The position numbers and the translations under genes were made by a program. A DNA stretch of 64,000 bases, from NCBI RefSeq assembly GCF_000801105.2, contig NC_079514.1:8742001-8806000 (forward strand), in the 5' to 3' direction. Below are positions 1 to 12,645 of this stretch, piece after piece (positions within the stretch are counted from its first letter, which is position 1; each line of letters opens with the position of its first letter). The notes under the pieces are model-generated. The model had not been told where the DNA came from, made no database searches, and saw only the letters and a program-made list of their open reading frames with translations. This stretch comes from Raphanus sativus. Lineage: Eukaryota > Streptophyta > Magnoliopsida > Brassicales > Brassicaceae.

Positions 1-146
1 TTCAAAAATGTTTTTGAAATTATTTTTAAAAAAATATTTTTGACTTTTAATATTTATTTTTTGCTTAAAAAAATAGAAACTCATTCCCAGAATTCCATCC
101 ATTAACTCTAAACTCTTATGTCTAGATTAGTTAATCCTGTCATGTA

Positions 147-402
147 CTCCCTCTGTTCCTAAATATAGGATTTTTTACACTTTTCACGTTTATTAAGACT
201 ATAATAATTATTTGCACTTTATTTTATTATTTATACCATTTACACACTTTCCAATAACTATCTACCAATAAAATTTAATCAGTTCAATTTTTAATAAAAA
301 AAGAACCTCAAAAGTATACAAAACTACTTTAAAAATATATAAAATTTTATATTGTGGAACAAAAAAAATTCCAAAAAATCCTATATTTAGGAACAGAGGG
401 AG
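147..402. mobile_element. Stowaway-like MITE
   Basis: The element has near-perfect terminal inverted repeats of about 28 bp, starting CTCCCTCTGTTCC on the left and ending GGAACAGAGGGAG on the right. It is flanked on both sides by the dinucleotide TA (145-146 and 403-404). A CTCCCTC terminus with a TA target duplication is the hallmark of Stowaway (Tc1/mariner-type) MITEs. The interior is AT-rich with no coding potential. A second element with related ends lies at 42089-42335. Confidence 0.85.
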
Positions 403-588
403 TATATTTATTTTTTAAGTGAAACATTTGGTTATTTTGAATATTAAATATTTCTCCTGATATAATGCTTTGGTTTTCAATTTATCATATCCATTGAACG
501 TTAGTCGCTTTAGAAGAGCCATCCGAAAGTCCAATGGGCTGGTAGCCTAAATTTTTCTTTCGAAAAGTAAAAAAGAACAAAATAATAT

Positions 589-662
589 TGGCTTCGCCCG
601 GGTTTGAACCGGGGACCTTCAGTGTGTTAGACTGACGTGATAACCGACTACACCACGAAACC
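589..662 (-). tRNA. tRNA-Val (anticodon AAC)
   Basis: On the minus strand the sequence folds as a full cloverleaf. The acceptor stem pairs GGTTTCG with CGAAGCC, the D arm contains GGTGTAGTCGGTTATCAC, the anticodon loop is CTAACAC (anticodon AAC), and the T arm contains GGTTCAAACCC. The discriminator base is A at position 589. There is no intron. It lies about 160 bp upstream of the VDAC start on the opposite strand. No poly-T terminator was checked in detail. Confidence 0.93.
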
Positions 663-825
663 GCTTTTGTTTGATGTTGAGAATGGCAAAATATATTTAC
701 TACTATAGTTTAGTCTTCACTCTAGTGTATATTTGCCTGGTGGATTCTCCTCTCGGTCTCTCTCTAGCAACTCTAGTGCCGATCTCTCCCTCTCTCTCTA
801 GAGGCTAGCTCTCGGATCAGGTGGG

Positions 826-2138
826 ATGAGTAAGGGACCGGGACTATTCGCCGACATCGGCAAAAAGGCGAGAGGTAATAATAATAACAATCTTCACACA
901 CTCTCTGAGCTTTCGATTTCTAGTGTACCGAAACGCCGCCGTTGCATTAAGTTTCTTCTGGGTTTAAAACTGAATCTTTCTTTCTTTCTTTCTTTCATGG
1001 CAAACATAACAGATCTATTGACTAGAGATTACAACACGGATCAGAAGTTCAGTATCTCCACTAACTCTGTCTCCGGCGTCGTAAGTTCAAATTCAAATTC
1101 AGAAGCTCACAATGCAAATCCACTCACTGACACTTGTTCTCTATAGGCTCTTACTTCCACTGTTGTTAAGAAAGGAGTAGTCCACGCTGCTGATGTTTCT
1201 ACTCAATACAAGTACCGAAACTCTCTCTTCGACCTCAAGATCGATACTGATTCCAGTGTACAAAGGAGTCCTCTTTGATCTTCTTATTCACAACTTCTTT
1301 TTTTTTGTCATTATTATTACTACAAGAAGTTAGTTAAAAACCAAATGTCTTTTTTTTCAAACTTTTGGTCAGGTCATGACCACCATCACAATCACTGAGA
1401 TCCTTCCCTCTACAAAAGCCATCGCTTCCTTCAAAGTTCCTGATTACAACTCCACCAAGGTTGTTTTTTTTTTTCTAATCTTAATCTAAATAATTAATGA
1501 GCCTTCTGATGAATTTCTTACTCTTTTTTTTATTTATTTAACAGCTTGAGGTTCAATACTTCCATGACCACGCGACGGTTACAGCCACTGCAGCTTTGAA
1601 ACAAAACCCTCTCGTTGATCTAACCGCTACACTCGGTTCGCCAACTATCTCATTCGGTGCCGAAGCTGGATACGACACCACCTCTCGCTCTTTCACGAAA
1701 TACAACTTCGGTATCAGTGTCACAAAACCAGACAAATGCGCCTCTGTTATACTGTAAGTGATGAGAGGGTTTGTATTTTTAGTATATAACATAGAATAAT
1801 CTGACACTCTTTTTTGGGTCTACTACTACAGTGGAGACAAAGCAGATTCGATCAAAGCCTCTTACCTTCAACACCTAGATGAGTCCAAGAGGAGCGCTGC
1901 GGTGGGAGAGGTTTACAGGAGATTCTCCACGAACGAGAACGTCATTACCGTTGGTGGGTTGTATGCGGTTGATCACTTGACGAGTGTGAAAGCTAAGCTG
2001 AATAGTAACGGTAAGCTTGGAGCTCTCGTGCAGCATGAGGTTCTCCCGAAATCGATCGTGACGATCGCAGGGGAGATTGATACCAAGACGTTGGACAAGT
2101 ACCCGAGGTTTGGTCTCTCGCTTGCTCTTAAGCCTTGA
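826..2138 (+). CDS. VDAC5: Voltage-dependent anion channel (mitochondrial porin), VDAC5-type
   Basis: This encodes a 276-aa beta-barrel porin of the mitochondrial outer membrane, which passes metabolites and ions. Six exons join in frame: 826-874, 1013-1080, 1147-1257, 1373-1459, 1545-1753 and 1832-2138, all with GT/AG borders. The N-terminus MSKGPGLFADIGKKAR is the amphipathic helix common to plant VDACs, and the protein ends in the conserved LSLALKP. The internal sequences ITEILPSTKAIASFKVPDYN and QYFHDHATVTA match the Arabidopsis VDAC5 isoform (At3g49920) better than VDAC1-4. Length equals the family norm. No broken exon or missing splice site was seen, so the gene looks functional. It faces RPL26 tail to tail. 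Confidence 0.94.
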
Positions 2139-3220
2139 AGAGAGCAGCTCAGTAGATACAAGTAACCAAGGATTTGTTGTTTTCGGTTTAATAATGAGGT
2201 AAAACTTCTCTTGGAAGAGTTATTTTTCGGGATTTGTTTTTTTCCAGGCTATTCTTGAACCATATGCTCAGTCAAAAAAATCATATCAGTTTCTTTCCAA
2301 GTTGAATTGTCCTATTTTCGGTTTGGGAACGAAAGACACTCACGGATGATTTGAACAAAAACAGAAATATCAATGCATTCCGAAGGACTCAATGTTTTGA
2401 AGTGTGACAATGAGCATGAATAAAAAATTGAGAACATAAGCTCCTTTGTAGTTTACTGTTTTTCAAATTCCTTTCCATTTTTCTAACTTTGTGGACTATT
2501 TTGGTAGATGCTCAAATAAAACAATTTTATATCAACTGCAAAGATAGATATTTTCTGGAAGCTAAACTTTGGAAAAATGTAATAGATGGTGGTCTTTGTT
2601 ATTATACTCCAAAGTGGTCTTTGTCTACTACTATTACATTTGTCTACTACTAATTACATGTTTCAGTATTACATGGGTTATACAGCATTTGAAAAATCAT
2701 TATTAGAAGCTAAAAGTAATGAAATTATTATTTGAAGCAGAAGAGAAGTAATGAAATTGAACTATACGAGTGATTTTCTTCTAGTTTCAGAGTTGAGCAA
2801 AGCCATATATACAAAAAGATTAACGACCTAAAGTAAATAAAGCTCCCGATTCTACAATTGATTTTAAGGTCATGCAAAAAAAATAACTGTACCACAACTG
2901 ATAACTGGATGCCAATATAAGAAAATGGATCTAAAACCAAAACGACTGGAATGAATTCATCTTAGCTACCAAATCCAATGACTCGTACTATCAAATCTCT
3001 AGCTAACATTTCTAGATGATTCACAAGTTGAAAACTAATCAACAAGACAAAAAAAAAGCAAACATTCATATATAAAAGCAATATATAAATGGCTAAAGAG
3101 TCAAACTCGTAATTGAAATTGAAATGATCCTTCTCATGTCCGCAACATAAATAAAACATTCGACCAAAGACAAAACAGTACTCTTAACGATTAAAACTAA
3201 AAGATTAAAAACCTTTTTGT
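2139..3220. other. Convergent intergenic spacer
   Basis: This AT-rich stretch lies between the tail-to-tail VDAC5 and RPL26 genes and should hold both 3' UTRs. Short ORFs here are low-complexity and not credible. No repeat with defined ends was recognised. Confidence 0.6.
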
Positions 3221-3857
<637 letters not shown>

Positions 3858-4233
3858 TTCCCTAGTATGAAAACTTGTGTGAGTGAGTATAGCCTATACT
3901 CTAAAGGAATGCATTTTTTTGTTGGCCTTATAACTTAGGCAGTTACGCTTGAAATAGTATTGTTTTTTTTTTGTTGTTGAATTTTGTCTATGATTTAAAT
4001 AGTTTAAAGGTAGTTTCAATAAAATAAATTAAAGTGAAAACAAGTTGTGTGAATTTCTCATGTAATAATCGAAATGTATCATTTATGTGATCATGAAAGT
4101 TGAGGAGATATAAAAGATGGACAAGAAGGATTTCCTTTCAAATCTGAAGAACTTCACTATCATCACTACATCAAGAATAAATGATCTCTCTCCCTCCTAA
4201 CTTGACATACAAGTTGAGTGAATGGATGGATGT
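3858..4233. other. Spacer without recognised features
   Basis: This AT-rich sequence lies between the RPL26 promoter and the 3' end of the At3g49890-type gene. It probably includes the 3' UTR of that gene. No ORF or repeat of note was seen. Confidence 0.5.
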
Positions 4234-5354
4234 TTAGGATTTTGCAGATCTCCCTGTTGAATTTTTGTTTAGCTGCAAATTATATACATGCAAAAGAGAT
4301 TTGTCAAGTTCATCATGTGTAACGCTGTCCTAAGACAAGAATGAAAACAAGAAGACTATATTAATATATACCTGCAATGCACGTGCAACGGAAGGTAGCC
4401 ATTTCTCTCCTCTTACTTTCTTAAGTTCAGCGACTCTCTCTTCTTCTTTCTTGGCTTTAGCTTTAGCAGCCGCTTCTTTAGCCTCTAGTCTAGCTGAGGC
4501 TTTCTTAGCTGATTCCACAGCAGCAGACAATACATCCGACCCGTCAACAGCAATCGATTCTATTCGTTTCTTAAACTGCAGTAAAACAAAACAAAGAAAG
4601 ACATCAGCCTTGATAGATAGATTTTCCTGTATAAAAACAGAGAAAATCGTGCTTAATGATGAGAAACCTCTTTAGAGCTTGCTTCAAGTCCTCTAGAAGG
4701 GTGTAAATTAGGCTTCTTCTTAGGTCCTTGAAGCTCATCTGGTTAACACAGGAAGACAAATAAGTTTCTTGACACAACAATCAAGATTTTATATCTGGAG
4801 AGGGCGTGGTGGTGACTAACCTACATGATCAAAGACTATGCCAGTTGAACAGCGCTTAAACAGCCGAACTCCACAGTCATTCTCTGGTTCTTCATCATCT
4901 TGGGGAACAAGAGTGAGAGTAGGATCCTTCACAAAGTCTAAAGTATTCTCCACCATCTCATTCAATAGCTTCTTCACCTGTGTTTTCAAGCTTTTACCTT
5001 AAATCAACTCAACACCATAGAAGAAACTCAACACTCAAATTCGACTAAACTAAACTACTTTAATCATATCTAATCTCATCAATTACACACAATGAAACCA
5101 TTCTCTATACTCTGATAACTTCGAATGTAATGAGAGAGACTTGGAGTAACCTTGATTTGGGCATGTGTTAGCTTTTTAGGTTTGAGTCGAAACTCTCCAT
5201 CTTCGTGTTGCTGAGTAGCAGCTGCTGCGGCGGCGGCTTTCGTGGCGGAGGCGGCGTAAGCTGTGGTGGTGACTATGGAATTGATGGCGGCTTTCCACTT
5301 GGGATCGTCTTCCTCTTCGCTGCTGCTATCTCCTCCTCCTCCCCTGTCACCCAT
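4234..5354 (-). CDS. Conserved plant protein of unknown function (At3g49890-type)
   Basis: Five exons on the minus strand (5354-5151, 4977-4821, 4738-4668, 4575-4372, 4329-4234) join in frame with GT/AG borders to give 243 aa. The N-terminus is acidic and glycine/serine-rich (GDRGGGGDSSSEEEDDPKW) and is followed by an alanine-rich stretch. The middle carries basic patches (KPKKL, GPKKKPN). The fourth exon encodes a highly charged Ala/Lys/Glu helix, probably coiled coil (about residues 160-205). There is no signal peptide or membrane segment. The sequence and its place between RPL26 and ARL8 fit the Arabidopsis hypothetical gene At3g49890. The molecular function is unknown to me. Confidence 0.82.
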
Positions 5355-6126
5355 TCTTATTTTCTCTTTCTCTCTGTCTCGGCCAACTTTTTGAACTCTC
5401 CGGTCGACAAGGGTTTTATTGCGGGTGCCCTAGTGAATTAATCAACAGATAACCACCCACCTTCTTCCGGATTCCGGTCCGGTTTTATATTTGACCCGCA
5501 CTCAACTGAGAGTTCTTCATTAATTTAAATTATTTGGCCCATTACTGTGGGTCAGTTAAAAAGCCCATGATAAAGAACCCAATGAGTGTTTATTCACCAC
5601 CTCACATGTCACCACGATTTTGGTTAACGACACCACCTCCCCTTATCTCCAGTATCACCGCAAGTTTCTTTGGCGGGGGCGGCACCGGCCAAAAAATAAT
5701 GTAAGTACGTGTTCTTCACGCGCATCTTTATCGCGAGTGGTTTTATCCTTTCTCTATATATTCTTTCTTCCCAAGCTTCTGGTGTATCTGTCACCGTATC
5801 TCTCTACTCTGATTGGCCAATCCAAAATTAAAATATTTATTTAAAAATAGCTAACCCCATAATAAATCCATAATGTTCGGTCTACCGACCAAACAGCAGA
5901 TAAAAACGAAACTCCTAAAAAGACATGAACCGTTGATTACAAAGGACCAGAACTAAAAAAATATAAACGGTCTAGATCTCGTGGCTTTGACTCTCTTTTC
6001 TTAGTTCGCCGTCTCTCTCTCAATCATTAGTAAGCGACCAGGGAGGAAGAGGAGGAGAAGAAGAAGCTTCTCTTTTTGAGGCAGATCTGACATCTTTTTG
6101 AAGTTCTTCAGTGAATCAGCTGTTCA
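5355..6126. promoter_or_regulatory. Bidirectional promoter region with site II motifs
   Basis: This 770-bp region separates two divergent genes: the At3g49890-type gene to the left and ARL8 to the right. Site II-type GGCCCA lies at 5536-5541 and GCCCA at 5563-5567. A CT-rich 5' UTR-like stretch precedes the ARL8 ATG (about 5995-6060). The At3g49880 gene found here in Arabidopsis is absent. Confidence 0.5.
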
Positions 6127-7413
6127 ATGGGTTTGTGGGAAGCTTTTCTCAATTGGCTTCGTAGGTGAGAGACAAATCCTCAATCTTGATTAAACTTTGA
6201 ATCGTTATTGGAGTCTCGTTTTTTTTGTTGATTTCCCTCGAATTTTCAAATCAAACCTTTTTGGGTTAATGATTTTGCCAAGTTTTAGGGTTTAAGATGC
6301 TATTCGTTTCTTCTTTCTCTACCTTAGATTGTCAAGAGAGAATTGATAAGCTTTCATGTGATGATGGATTTGGTTTATCGAACATGTTCCTCTGAATCTA
6401 AAACATTGCTGGAAAATTAGTTAGACAGTTTATGTCTCCATGCCGAGAGGAACCACAGATTCACTTGTTTGTTTGTTTGGGTAATGATGCTCTCTTTTTT
6501 TTTTTACAGCCTCTTCTTCAAGCAAGAAATGGAACTTTCTCTGATAGGGCTTCAGAATGCAGGGAAGACATCCCTTGTCAATGTTGTTGCAGTTAAGTAT
6601 ATTGCTTCCTCCATGAGATAGTTTATTTATTCTTTGTCTTAATAACATTCAGTTTTGATATCTTTTTATCTTTCTTTTCTTTTTTAATTAGACTGGTGGT
6701 TATAGTGAGGACATGATTCCTACGGTAAGTGTTTTAACATCTTTTTCTCTTATTACAATTCATCTTTTAAGAAGTACATCAATAACATGATGAATGAGGT
6801 TTCTTCTTTCTTTTCAGGTGGGTTTTAACATGAGGAAAGTGACAAAAGGAAATGTTACTATCAAGCTATGGGATCTTGGTGGTCAACCTAGGTTCCGCAG
6901 CATGTGGGAACGTTACTGCCGCGCTGTCTCCGCCATTGTGTAAGGATCTTTTTAACACTTCATGTCTCTTTGTATCTCCCACATTTTCTTATTTTTTCAT
7001 GTTAAGAGAGTCTTTTTTTTCTTCCTGCAGGTATGTAGTTGATGCTGCAGATCCTGACAACCTAAGTGTCTCCAAAAGCGAACTCCATGATCTGTTGAGC
7101 AAGACTTCGCTTAACGGTATCCCTCTTCTGGTTCTTGGGAACAAGATCGACAAACCTGGAGCTCTCTCTAAAGAAGCCTTAACCCACGAAATGTATTATT
7201 CCTTTGTTTCTTCAACTAAACATCACCAAGAGTCTATCTACCCCTTAGCTCCATCTGATCATGTTTTTTTTTAATATATTCCATTGTGGTTGCAGGGAGC
7301 TTCAGTCGCTTACAGATAGAGAAGTTTGCTGTTTCATGATATCTTGCAAGAACTCTACCAACATTGATCAGGTCATTGATTGGCTGGTGAAGCATTCAAA
7401 ATCAAAGAACTAA
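6127..7413 (+). CDS. ARLA1C: ADP-ribosylation factor-like GTPase ARL8 (ARLA1C-type)
   Basis: This encodes a 184-aa small GTPase. ARL8 proteins act on lysosomal/vacuolar membranes in eukaryotes, and plant ARL8s are also known as tobamovirus replication host factors. Six exons join in frame: 6127-6164, 6510-6591, 6692-6724, 6818-6939, 7031-7192 and 7296-7413. Visible motifs are the P-loop GLQNAGKTS (about residues 26-34), switch I with Thr in DMIPTVGFNM, the G3 box WDLGGQ, and the G4 box NKID. The short N-terminal amphipathic start [18 protein letters not shown] is the ARL8 membrane anchor. Length is the family norm and all nucleotide-binding residues are present. The sequence and neighbourhood match At3g49870. 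Confidence 0.95.
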
Positions 7414-7816
7414 AAAACTTCACCAAGAAGAACACACATTCTCTCTTCTCAAGTCCTCTTCCTGTATTGTGTGCCTGATGAAGACTATTTTAAAACTCGT
7501 GTGAAAACAAGAGTTTGTCTCTATTCTCCAGGTTGTCTCTGTATATTGGATGTGGGATGGTATTCTATTCTAAAGCATTTGCAATTTTTGGAAACTCAAA
7601 AAAAAACAAAAAAATGGTTCAAAAGCTTTTATTTGTTTCTCTAAATGCGTCACGAGAAACCTGAAGGTAAAAAAGTTACTACAACAACAGATAAACAGAA
7701 CAATGGTTTTTTTTTTTTAACATAATCTTATTGAGCTACAAGCTGCAAATTTATCAGATGCAAGGTTCAGACATGACATGATCTGTCTTCCGCTATCTGC
7801 AAAGAAACAACATCAC
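7414..7816. other. Convergent spacer between ARL8 and the TRB gene
   Basis: This holds the 3' UTRs of two convergent genes. An A/T-rich tract of about 10 T lies near 7710. No further feature was recognised. Confidence 0.5.
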
Positions 7817-8908
7817 TTACCGAGGTTGCATTGCATTGTATGCTTTCAAAGCTTTCTTTGCAGCTTTTGCGAAAATACGGGCAGCTTCAGCCTTGGCTTC
7901 TGCGTTTTCTGCCTCTCTTGCCGCTCCTTCAGCTTCTGCTATTGCCAACTCTGCTTCTGCTATTGCCTTTGCAACTGTATAGCCCTGAGAAATACTGTAT
8001 CTGTGATCTATCTGAGAGACAAGATCAAATGCAAGAACACACAATTGTTAAAAACTGAATCATGAGAAATGTTTATAGTTAAGGTAAGTCTCTCTTTCTT
8101 ACCTTGACTATTGTTTCAATATTGATCAAATGCTCAAGTCTTGAAGTCACAAGCTGCTCCATATTCAGTTGCATATTAGCATCCACCTGGAAAAAAATTA
8201 CACCCACACTAAGTTCTTGATGATTTGAATATATATGGCTCAAGGAATAAATAGAGAAAGAATGCTTAAGAGTACCTCTGGATACATCAAGATTGAGTTT
8301 CTGTCAGGTCCCAAAGGTCCCTCAAAGTTAGTAATAGCCTCCAAGATCATGTTATCCACACTACAAGAAAACATATTTGAGCTTTGGACTATTTTGAAGA
8401 ATCTTAGACTAGAGTAAAGTAAGCCTCTAAAGTTTCATAATCTTAGACTCTTTCCAATATGTAAACATTCAAAGCATTGATCAGATATCTCATATACAAG
8501 AAGAAGTCAAAACCTTGTGAAGAGATCTTGTGGTGTGTCACATGAGAGTGCAAAGTGTTGTTGTCCTCCATCATCACCATTAGTCAGAGCCAAAATGGTA
8601 AGAGCTTTGGTATTGTCATCATCCTGCTTAGCCTTCTTCCTAGATCCACAAGTAGCTGCTACACTTATGTTTCTCCACTTGTCCTGACAAGTGTTTCAAC
8701 CAGAAAAACAATGTAAGTTTCTATTAGCCTTATCTAATCTTTTTTTTTTTAAATTTACCTTGAGATCCACATTTGAGCGAGAGTGCAAAACAGAGGAATA
8801 CTCAGAGTCTGCGAGTATGTAACGCCATTTTCCAGGTCCATGTTTGAGTACTCCAGCCATAAGAGCTTCTTCCTCTTCCGGTGTCCACTTATGCTTTGGA
8901 GCTCCCAT
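7817..8908 (-). CDS. TRB3: Telomere repeat-binding factor, single-Myb-histone family (TRB3-like)
   Basis: Five exons on the minus strand (8908-8759, 8683-8514, 8360-8276, 8186-8103, 8011-7817) give 227 aa. The N-terminal Myb/SANT domain ([20 protein letters not shown] to NVDLKDKWRN, residues 1-55) includes the VDLKDKWRN telobox-binding signature. A linker-histone H1/H5-like globular region follows (about 100-165, around [19 protein letters not shown]). An alanine/glutamate-rich coiled coil ends the protein. TRB proteins bind AAACCCTAA repeats at telomeres and in gene promoters and recruit chromatin complexes. The start was set at MGAPK, the invariant family start, although the frame stays open upstream. 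The protein is clearly shorter than Arabidopsis TRB3 (about 295 aa); the segment between the H1-like domain and the coiled coil is missing. Confidence 0.85.
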
Positions 8909-10039
8909 TCTTAACTTCTTTTTCTTTTCTATCAAGATATGAAACCATGTCACAAAAAAAACACTTTAGAAACGTGAAACTGAGATGTAGAAGAGATGGT
9001 TACGAGGATCCAATTTCCTTAATTGCATTAATGACTTAGATATTCAACAGAAAATGTCATAGATCACGAAAACACACTCACTAAACAAGGAAACACACTC
9101 ACAAAACAAAACATGACATTTGTTGCTACTTGGTTCGTTGCAGACCATGACTTTGTCACAGTGATGCAACGCAATAATACTGGAGTTAACGTAAGATTTA
9201 TGCCTTATAGAGTTAAGGTAACGCTTTTAACTTGGGTCTCCAAGAAAGTGGACGCACAAAATCTATAAGATCACAGTTGTGAGCTGTAACACAATCTATA
9301 AGATCATGTTGAAGATTCTTGCAACCATGTTGAAAACACTTGTGTCGAAACCGAAACAAAGTGCATATTCTTCATCCGAAAAAGACTGAGAAAATGTCTA
9401 ACTAGCTACTAAGCTTGTTGAAGATCATTATATTGAATCTATCTCTCCCTGTGGTTCTAAAACCCGCTAGGATAGGCGCTCATTACGCATTTGTATAGCA
9501 CCTAGCCATATAGGCGGACGCCTAAACAGGGCATTATACATTATTTTTGAAAAAACTGAACATAAGTATATTTTAAATACAATTTTAACTATAATTATAT
9601 AGTTTAACATATATAAATAGTTTTAAATTAAAAAAAATAAAAGCATTTCAAATATATGAAGATGATAAATTTAAAATGATTTTGCAAAAATTAAACTAAT
9701 ATCTACATTCATATAAATACATAAAATAAGTGAAAATAATAACATTAATAAAACATAATAATAATATTAATAGTTTATTTTTTGAATATTAATGATTAAA
9801 ATTTGCCTAAACATCCGCATAGACCGCATAATATCCGTCTAAATGCTATTATGTGCTTGAATTATATAAATCCATATATCACACTGTATAACATGAAAAT
9901 AATACTATTGGTTACTATATAGCACCTAAATGCCACCAATTTAGATCAGTCATTAAGTTCCTTGTTCTCAATCAGTAAGCAGCATTTATAAATTTAAAAA
10001 TTACATTAACCGAACTTGGTTTTAGATATATCAACATAA
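8909..10039. other. Upstream region of the TRB gene with a degenerate GCCTA-rich repeat
   Basis: The first 500 bp should contain 5' UTR or promoter of the TRB gene. From about 9455 to 9535 and again near 9800-9850 there are degenerate copies of CGCCTA/TAGGCG words in both orientations, with an AT-rich core between. This resembles an old MITE-type repeat, but I could not define its ends. No ORF of substance was seen. Confidence 0.4.
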
Positions 10040-10726
10040 TCTATCTTATTAAAACAGAAACATTTGGTTGGACCTAACATTTATTTTGTAAGTTTTTAAA
10101 TTAAATACACCTTTATACTTTATAGTTAAACATACATTAAATCACTAATGTTCATTTCTTTATACTACTATCCATGTTTCCAAACAATATACTTATTTCT
10201 TTATACTACTATTAATGTTTCCAAACAATATATTTATTTCTTTATATTACTATCAATGTTTCCAAACAATATATTTTTTATACTACTATCAATGTTTCTG
10301 AATAATACAATAATTAATCTTAGTTATTTTATATCTAAATTTTCTCTTTAAAATTTTGTAGAAACGTCATAATTTCATAAATTGCAAAACAGTGAACTTT
10401 AAAATTTCGATTATAAGATTACAAATTATGAAACTATTACAATTTAAATCTAATTAGATTACATATCAGTCATCCATCAGTTGAATCGGTTAGTCTCGGG
10501 TTTTAGTGATTTTTTAATATGAATATTTTAAAAACATAAATTGAATTGTCAGATCTCCGGATTAACCGGTATAATCACAATCGGGTTGAATTAAAAAATA
10601 CAGATTTAAATGCAAAAATATTTTAAATACACACTCTTTAAAAGTTACCAAAATATTTGTTAAATTATTAGTGAAATTTTTCATCGTAAAATATTCCGCG
10701 CTTCAAAAGCGCGGGTCAAAATCTAG
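10040..10726 (+). mobile_element. Non-autonomous Helitron (687 bp)
   Basis: The element begins TCTATCTTATTAAAACAG and ends with a GC-rich hairpin CCGCGCTTCAAAAGCGCGG followed by GTCAAAATCTAG. It sits between A (10039) and T (10727). A 5' TC, a 3' hairpin about 10 nt before CTRR and insertion into AT are the diagnostic Helitron features. It has no coding capacity. Positions 10148-10300 contain about four tandem copies of a 45-bp unit (TTTCTTTATACTACTAT...CCAAACAATATA). Confidence 0.85.
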
Positions 10727-12630
10727 TTTATATTATAATAACGTTGCAGCAATCAACAATCTAGATCTAGCAAGCAAAGTACTATACTATATAATATGTT
10801 AGACTAATGGAAGGAGTTATGAACCAAATATGGAAAATGAGCAATCAAATCCTAACCTTGGTCTTTAGGAGGGGATCAAGAAGGAGGCAGATGACAAGAT
10901 CGAGATAAAAAATGAATATAGGTTTTAGACAAAAATATGTTTTTTAAAAACGAATTATTGCGACGAAATAAAACATTAGAGTTTAAAGTTTGAGAATCGA
11001 GAATTCCATGAAAATGGCTGGCGGCGCATGAGAGATAGAGGAAAAGAGAGAGATATTGAAACTCTAAAGGTTAAAATTTTGGGAAATAAATATATGCATC
11101 TCTAAATTTGGAAAGAAATAGAAAATAAGATTAATAAAGAATAATTTTATGAATATATACAGAAAAGTTGAAAGGAAAATATAAATCCAAAAAATATATA
11201 TCATAAAAATTAATAAGAATATTAAAAATAAATAAATGATTGAAAATAAAATTGGATCGACAAATTATTTCTACGTACACGAGAATAATCATATAACATT
11301 AGATATCTCTCAAACTATAGTCCCATTCTATATTTCCTCGATAAAATGGTTTGAATCTTATTTCTCCATATATGCTGGTCTTGTAACCGTTTAGTAAGAT
11401 ATCTAAAAAACAAATTGATCTACAAAATGGTCCAATCCGTTAGAACCAGCTAATCCTATTTGGTCGGTTCATTTTGCAGCAAACATATCATTTATGATGA
11501 AAAGTATGAACTTCAAAAAAATTAGTTGGGGTTTTTGGAGAACAGTTTCACAAAAAAAACCCTTTGGTCTAGTATAGAAATCTTTTAAAGTTTTTTTTTA
11601 CTGTCTTTCATGGATTGCCTCATCTCCATGTTAAAAAATAGTAGTGTCCTTATCTAACACTAAGCCAAAAAGTCATATACATAATCCAGTTTTCTTTCAT
11701 GATTAGAAGATGGATTGATAAGTCAAGTTATCCGTTCTCACTTCTAGCTGCAAAATGAGCTACTAACCACTATGCATTTTAGCTGTAGTATGAGAGGAAG
11801 CTGTCGCCTCCAAGCATGCACCCACCAAAAAAAACAGAGATATCATTGCCACTGCGACAAAGAAGGAGAACAAAGACAAGAAGTTGAACAAAACCGCACC
11901 AGCATTACCACCACTTGCGGAAACGAGCTACCGTCTTCGAGAGAGGACTAATCTAAATATTTAATAATTTCTTAAGAATCCAGTTCAGAATCTTGTAACA
12001 ATCATACTCCAATATATGTAATTTTGTAAAGACTGCAATTGATGTTCAGCGCGAATTATACTATCCTCCCACTCTTTTGGAGACAATCGAGTACCTATAA
12101 CACAGTACGCATGATCCAAGAACATGCAGCCGGCCACGTGGAATGGTGTTCACTAGTTAACGAACGGTGAATGAGATTCTTGACTTCAAAGAGACGCGAC
12201 GGCTCGCCTCTTCCAAAGCGCTAGCACCTCAAACCGTCCACGTGTCCGGCTGTGATTTCGTATTAATATAACTTTGATATCTTCCTTTTACATATATAAA
12301 ATCTATAGACATTTGGTACTAAAAAAACACCGCCATTGTTATCCATTAGCTTCAACTTGAAATATACTTCTAAAAAGGATAAACGGTATATTTAGTATAA
12401 CAAGCTTCAATTTGTTATAATGAATGAATGATCATAGTATAACAAGCTTCAATTTGTTATAATGAATGAATGATTATAAAACTATGCAAAGACTGCAATT
12501 TTATTATAATGAATGAGAAAAAAGTAAATATAATTTTTTTATCAATTCCTATCATTATTAAATTCACAAGATGAGGCATGACCATGCACTTTTCTTGATA
12601 AGGGTTTTAAATTACTTGTATATATTAAAT
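10727..12630. other. AT-rich spacer, possible 5' leader of the TRB gene
   Basis: No credible ORF is present. Around 10800-11070 the minus strand is CT-rich and could be a 5' leader of the TRB gene, separated from it by the Helitron; this is inference only. A roughly 40-bp word (ATAACAAGCTTCAATTTGTTATAATGAATGAATGAT) is repeated in tandem at about 12398-12475. Confidence 0.35.
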
Positions 12631-12645
12631 ATTATTCCAATGGAC

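Noticed and set aside
7793..7822. A GTAAGT donor overlapping the TRB stop codon with an acceptor downstream, suggesting a final intron
   Set aside because: The implied intron is only 24 nt, far below plant minimum size, and the protein would end at the same residue; the TAA at 7817-7819 is the simpler stop.
10148..10351. A 67-aa Tyr/Phe-rich ORF
   Set aside because: It is encoded by the 45-bp tandem repeat within a Helitron.
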